DNA of 64,000 bases from the NCBI GenBank assembly GCA_945859605.1, contig OX243814.1, positions 39,896,647-39,960,646 on the forward strand. The letters run 5' to 3'. Position 1 is the stretch's first letter. Each line of letters opens with the position of its first letter. This document shows, one piece after another, positions 58,867-64,000 of the stretch. The DNA comes from Lumbricus rubellus. Its lineage: Eukaryota; Annelida; Clitellata; Crassiclitellata; Lumbricidae. The notes under the pieces are model-generated. The model was given only the letters and a program-made list of their open reading frames with translations. It had not been told where the DNA came from and did not search any database. The translations under genes were made by a program, and so were the position numbers.

Positions 58867-61172
58867 CTGTGCACAAAGAGACAAATCAAATCACTTCAAA
58901 AGACTAATCATGATCTGGAGTGCTATTTTTAGTATTTAGGTCATCTTAACCAAAAATTTATTATCTGTGTCTGTTGTGCTTCATCATGCTTATCGTCATT
59001 CAGTCTTTAAAGCTTATTGGAACCAGCGTATACATAAGTGCACGCTGCATAGTTAACACTAGAATCAACGAGGCACACATAGTGAAGATTGTTTACAAAC
59101 CCAGATGAGAAGGTCAGGCGGCTTGACAAGTAAATGGCATGGGTGAATTAAGAGAATTAAATCCGAATAGCGTTTATTAATCATAAAATCTTGCCCTAAT
59201 TAATGGACAAAGGAGACTACTGTTATTTACGGTAGGTAGATAGAGAGGTACTGCATTCATGTATTCAGTGCTCACCTTGCAATGTGGATACTATGGGCTC
59301 AAAACGTCATGGGGAGGGGGATGTTACCCCTCCAAAAAGGACATCCCCAAGAAAATTTGAACAGGTGTCGTTTTACATGTAAAGAGTTATCCACAGGTGG
59401 AATTAAGAAACAGGATAAAATTAGATGATATACTAAAAAAAAGGTCATCCAAAAAAGAGAGATGACAATGTGAGTAAAAAAGTTCTAACCGTCAGTGCTG
59501 TTGACCATTAGACTGCTTCAAAAATGTGTCATGAATACAAATATCTCAATAAATACATAAATTCTTACAACCTGATTTATAGGGCTTTGGACATTTAAAA
59601 AAAGAAGAAAAATAACGAAACAACCAGCGGCGCCGCCAGGATTTTTTTCTGTACGCACAACTTTTTTTCTGTATGCACAACTTGCGCCGCCAGGATTGCT
59701 GTACGCACAACTTGCACAAAATAATATGAAACAGACGGTGGCCTAGAACTAGAAGGACCAAGGTGCTACATTGGTTGAAACTATAGATTATAAAATTTCA
59801 ATAGATTCAATAGTATTTCATCGCTTATAATATTTCACGCTTTAATTTACAATTTATTATTTTTTAGCCTTTCAGCGCTGTACGCACTTGCGTAAGTGCG
59901 TACGCCTAGCGGCGCCCCTGGAAACACCCATAATCAAAACACATAACAGAACTGAAACTCTACTTCAGCGGAATCAGTTTATTCTGTTCTTAGTCATATT
60001 TTATGTGCAATGTAAAGTTATGTGTTTATTATATGCCTCTAAATATCAGTTCCAGCATTTGAAATTTAAGCCTAGTCTACATGATATGCAATAAATATTT
60101 ATAATATGCAAACCAACAAGTGAGCAAGATCCCCAAATGGGCAATTGGGCATATCAACTGTTGATATCATACAACATGTGAGAATCATGGCGAGAAATTC
60201 AACCATGTGAGAATCATGGCGAGAAATGCAAGGCAATGGTGGTGCATAGGAACCTTGAGCAAGTCCTTCACTTGCAAAATGCTCGTGCACTTCGGCGTGA
60301 AACATGGATTCAGTGTCTGCGCTGCACAGTGTACACAGGAATGCCTCTGCATAGTGAGCTTGAAGGGGTGCTATAGCAAATGCAAGGAAAAAATTGGTGT
60401 TAAACAATTTGTCCACCTATTATTATCAACATGAACACCCTGATGCTTTCGTTTAAAACCTCAGACTCAACATTGATTGATGGAATGGACCTTTGTGCAT
60501 AAAAAATATAAGAAAATATCACATTAATCATTTGTTTCTAATTAACAGAGTCACCTGGTGCTGGAGTAACTGGGCCTTCGCCTGTCGTCATATCTGCAAT
60601 TGCACCAAAAGAAAATTGTAACCGAGTAATAGAATCTTAAAATCCTTGCCATAAATCTTTAAAACATTTCAGACATGACATATTCATAATTTAACTATGC
60701 TGAAACAATTATAGCCAAAACACACAGCCTTTGCAAGTCCATCCATTAGAACTTAAAATGATTATAAATACGAGCATACAAGCATTGTTCGTATATTCGC
60801 CGTAATTTCTACAGTATAAGAAAATTTGTGAAAACGACTAGCATGTAGTTCTGCAGCCAGCAGTGAACGATACTGATAAATGCAACAGTAGGCTATAGAA
60901 TAAGCAACTACTTAACTAGGGCCCAGCCATATACTAGGTCAGAAAAAATCATTTTTTATCCTTCTTTTTGCATCTTGTAATCCTGTGGAACCCTCAAACG
61001 TATCATTATTATTACTATTATTATTATTATTATGTGTTTTTGCCCCGAGGTACATATGATCCCTCGGGGACTTACACCCTAATGCTAAAATAAAAACATC
61101 TGGAACGGCACCTAGTCGTCGTTGAAATCCAGTGCAGGAAAAGAGACGCGGAATGCCACCGCATTAAATCGC

Positions 61173-61217
<45 letters not shown>

Positions 61218-63160
61218 AAGTCATTTCATTAGGGATTTGAAATTAATTTCTGATGATCTGCCTCTAAGAGTTTTGCTTTATTATTATTATCATCGTCATC
61301 ATCATCATCATTATAATTATTATAAAATAAATTTGTAAAGGGCATTAAGTCACACTGGAATGTGAATCTGAGGTGTGGATAGTCAGCCACCACAGGAAGA
61401 TGCAGTAGATATTCATGTGGTTGAAAGCCATGAAGAAATAGTGAGTTTTGAGCCCATTTTTGAAGGAAGGAAGTGAATTTGAGCTACAAAGAGAGAGCAG
61501 AAGTCGATTCCATTGTGTCGATGCAGAGGCATGGAATGCATGCAAGCCCATAACTGTAATGCATCGGGTTCAATTAAAAGACTTGAACACTATGAGCGCA
61601 GGCAACAAGTAAGATGTAAGGAGTTACTTTTTGACTGAAAGTAGAGCATGTGTTAGTGCTCAGGACTTTGTAGGCCAAACATGCCAAATTGAATTTTATC
61701 TTTTACTGAACAGGAAGCCAATGCAGCTGATGGAGTAGAACTGGCTTTTTGAAAGATTTAATGTTACAGGTCTGCGTAGTTACCAGTACAGAGATAACTT
61801 TCTTTTTCATAGATCAAGAATATAGTTTTAAATTCATAAAATAATTTTCCAATGTTTCAAGCATAGTTTATCACTTATATAAAATTTTATACATTAGAGG
61901 CAGGTCATTGAAAGCAACAACCTGGAACAGACATCCCTTGACTATGCGACATCTCCCAAGCTGTTCTCAATTTCACAAATTGTTGAACTGTTTTTTTCGC
62001 TTGATCTCGGCCGGGAGCGCCTCTGAGTAGGTGCCTTGAAGGGGCGATATATAAATTTTGATTGATTGATTGATAAGCGGGTCAACAAAATGTACAGATG
62101 CATACAGGGAGTAGAACAATAACATTGCATTAACCTTGAGCAATATAAACTTTTTACACATGCAGGGGAATAGACAAAACTCAGTAGTCCTGATTTTGAT
62201 TGAGGTCTTGAAGAAAATCGTAAAACAACGAGAGAATATGAGTAATATGAGATTAAGATGTCTACCAGATACTTACCAGCAGCCGCCTGACGAGCAATGT
62301 TGCCAGCAGCTTCCTCTGCCTCTGTATCAACATAACAACAACAGTTTCAGAAACCTTGTCTCATTAACTTAACCATTATGCAAGTATTCCAGTGCTAAAA
62401 GTGTAAAAATAGAAGTACCTGGGCGCCCTTACCATTCCAAAAGAAGTGCCAGGACGCCCCTAACATTTTTAGGTGTGCTGGCCAAATAAGCGGCAGGATG
62501 ACATAGAGATTTGAAATATAAAGTGCCAGGACGCCGTCCATGACCAACCTACTACACTTTAAGCCCTGAAGTATTCAAATGCCGAAGTAAAACTTTCAAT
62601 GCATGCCATGAGTTTGAAATTTGGTTGAACAGATCTCTGAGACTCTAAAGCAATTGACTCTGACTTGTAGTGTATACAACTATACATGTGTTCCATTGCC
62701 ATTTACATCTCGGATCTCCACTAGACTTATCATGTGATTTAAGCACAAGTGCATCTTAGCAGACTGCTATTCTGGGCATTGACATGGTTATTTTGGTTAA
62801 GGCTTGATTTGGTGACCATAAGTTGACGCCTTATGTTACAATACTGAATCAACAGATGTTAGTACTATTGATTACAATTACTGTTACTGGGGAACTGGGT
62901 AAGATCAAGTTAATGCTGAATGACGCATGCTCAAACAAATATTATCACACAAGATTTGACACCGGATAAGGTAATTTTGCTCTAGGTGTTCAAAAAACTC
63001 CATATATTCAGTCCATGCATTTCTGATACATTATATATAGAATATTAGCAATATGATATTCAGATTTGTACCAGATACAAGTTACCTTCTGGTTTTTTCT
63101 CAATACTAAGGCCACCAGCAGCTTCACCTGCCTGTACCACTGTGGGGACACCTGCATATG
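58745..63160 (-). CDS. Unrecognised gene, 3' four exons, small phase-1 exons
   Basis: Exon model on the minus strand: 63160-63086, 62321-62277, 60593-60555, 58866-58745 (TGA at 58747-58745). All four junctions are phase 1 with AG acceptors and GT donors, and the frame stays open for ~93 codons. The predicted C-terminus reads YAGVPTVVQAGEAAGGLSIE, then EEAEEAAGNIARQAAADM, a Thr/Pro/Gly stretch (TTGEGPVTPAPGGGDKKSG), and ends with a hydrophobic SVVLELFLLICGVCL plus TRIEL. The acidic Ala/Glu-rich exons followed by a C-terminal hydrophobic tail could be a GPI-attachment signal or a tail anchor. I do not recognise the family. The 5' exons lie beyond the right edge. Confidence 0.55.
59625..59920. 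mobile_element. 296-bp hAT-like MITE
   Basis: The ends are CAGCGGCGCCGCCAGG and CCTAGCGGCGCCCCTG (imperfect inverted), flanked by GAAACAAC and GAAACACC (7 of 8). CTGTACGCACAACTTG is repeated inside at the left; GTACGCACTTGCGTAAGTGCGTAC at the right is a hairpin (shown in part). Confidence 0.7.
60231..60380 (+). repeat. SINE family S, diverged copy
   Basis: AGCAAGTCCTTCACTTGC, TTCGGCGTGAAAC, TGCCTCTGCATAGTGAGCTT and GAAGGGGTGCTATAG match the body and 3' end of the 55856-56050 SINE, in plus orientation. Confidence 0.65.
61010..61330. repeat. (ATT)n-rich low-complexity DNA
   Basis: Several ATT/ATC runs at 61010-61035, 61170-61215 and 61280-61325, next to a LINE C-terminal scrap. Confidence 0.85.
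61345..61551 (-). pseudogene. LINE C-terminal scrap
   Basis: Minus-strand MGLHAFHASASTQWNRLLLS and SLPSFKNGLKTHYFFMAF resemble LINE C-termini (WNxLP..SLxxFKxxLKTHLF). Family uncertain. Confidence 0.5.
61778..61918. repeat. Local duplication block, copy 1
   Basis: About 140 bp nearly identical to 63857-64000 (starts AGTTACCAGTACAGAGATAA), the two lying about 2.08 kb apart in direct orientation. Confidence 0.9.
61990..62080 (+). repeat. LINE/SINE 3'-end fragment
   Basis: GGGAGCGCCTCTGAGTAG, CTTGAAGGGGCGATATATAA and (GATT)n tail. Confidence 0.65.
62400..62568. mobile_element. 169-bp hAT MITE (family 1, copy 3)
   Basis: The ends are CAGTGCTAAAAGTGTAAAA and ACACTTTAAGCCCTG, with exact TSD AAGTATTC (62392-62399, 62569-62576). 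It is inserted between the two duplicated exon modules of the minus-strand gene; the second module lacks it. Confidence 0.85.
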
Positions 63161-63856
63161 CTGCAAAATAACAACAACAGTTTCAGAAACATTATTTCAT
63201 TAAATTTAACCATTAAAATTTACGCAAGTATTCAAACACCTACTTTAGTAAAACTTTAAAATTGATCGAAATATGATTTTGAAAGTTTTTTGAATAGATC
63301 TTCAAAGCCATCGATTCCTACTTGTAGTATAACATGTGTTCTATATGATAGTCATTCACATCTGGAATCTCCACTAGACTTATCGTAATATGATTTTAGA
63401 TGATTAAGGCTTGGGTTTTGGTGACCATATTAAGTTGATACCTCAATAACTTATATTTCAATACTGAATCAACAGATGCCACTAATTACAATTACAATTA
63501 CTGGACGGAACAGAGTGAAGACTGAGTTAATGCTGAATGAAGCATGCACAAACACACATTGTCACATACGATTTCGCACCTGGTTACAGGTTATTGTCTT
63601 CAATGTGTTAAAAAATCTCCATATACTAAGGCCATGCATTTCTGGCACAGTCGTTCACTATTCACTAATAACTATATAAAATGTAGAAGTTATGCCTCAT
63701 ATCAGATGGCATGAAGAAACTTTTCAGAATTTGCCTAAATTCTTTTCAACTGTTCATACGAGTCAAAACTTGTATCAAAATCAAGCAAAATAGGCCAAGT
63801 GACTTTCAGTTTTTCGTACATAACACAAAATGTCTTAAAATTTCAGAACTAAAAAG

Positions 63857-64000
63857 TTACCAGTACAGAGATAACTTTCTTTTTCATAGATCAAGAATAT
63901 AGTTTTAAATTCATAAAATAATTTTCCAATGTTTCAAGCATAGTTTATCACTTATATAAAATTTGATACATTAGAGGCAGGTTATTGAAAGCTATAACAA
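63857..64000. repeat. Local duplication block, copy 2
   Basis: Direct copy of 61778-61918, running to the window edge. Together with the similar flanks of the two small exons this shows tandem duplication inside the minus-strand gene. Confidence 0.9.

Noticed and set aside
61942..62372. Short frames on both strands
   Set aside because: Overlap a LINE/SINE tail or run through the real minus-strand exon in the wrong direction.

Overview
The window is eukaryotic nuclear DNA from an animal. It has intron-split genes with GT-AG splice sites, a conserved spliceosomal gene (PRPF38A), tRNA-derived SINEs, non-LTR and LTR retrotransposons, and many miniature DNA transposons with visible target-site duplications (TSDs). 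The SINE/LINE 3' ends of the GAGCGCCTCTGAGTAG...GGCGCTATATAAAT type, the dispersed TAGGCCTA palindromes and the receptor-type immunoglobulin genes point to a marine invertebrate. An invertebrate deuterostome such as an echinoderm or hemichordate is my best guess; the species cannot be fixed from the sequence. No database search was run, so family names rest on motifs and remembered family features.

Layout. (1) 1-6.5 kb, minus strand: three phase-1 Ig exons of a receptor gene that runs off the left edge, with two tandemly duplicated leader exons upstream. (2) 6.6-9.1 kb: a hAT-like element with 8-bp TSDs, with a second hAT-like element carrying a ~61-bp tandem array nested inside it. (3) 10.4-21.9 kb, plus strand: receptor gene A (leader, two Ig domains, membrane span, small exons, tail with YEQL and YTTV), invaded by a 5'-truncated LINE and long TGTA/TACA microsatellites. 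(4) 23.8-28.8 kb: a young 5.0-kb LTR element with gag-protease only and a scrap of integrase. (5) 30.6-39.7 kb, plus strand: receptor gene B, a paralogue of A outside the membrane but with an unrelated tail holding an ITAM-type pair, YxxM, an ITIM-type site and a proline-rich stretch. (6) 41.4-43.2 kb: a 29-bp satellite and an intronless, GC-rich aerolysin/ETX-MTX2-like pore-forming gene. (7) 43.7-48.0 kb: a large hAT-like element. (8) 49.2-57.4 kb: PRPF38A, all nine coding exons, 310 aa. (9) 58.7-63.2 kb, minus strand: the 3' exons of an unrecognised gene, convergent with PRPF38A.

The most interesting biology is the Ig-receptor cluster. Genes A and B share near-identical exon structure (all extracellular exons phase 1-1), duplicated 5' flanks with a CCAAT box about 190 bp before the ATG, and a homologous membrane exon. 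Their cytoplasmic tails differ completely, as in paired immune receptors. A pore-forming protein gene lies 2.4 kb beyond gene B. A functional link among these genes is inference from layout only.
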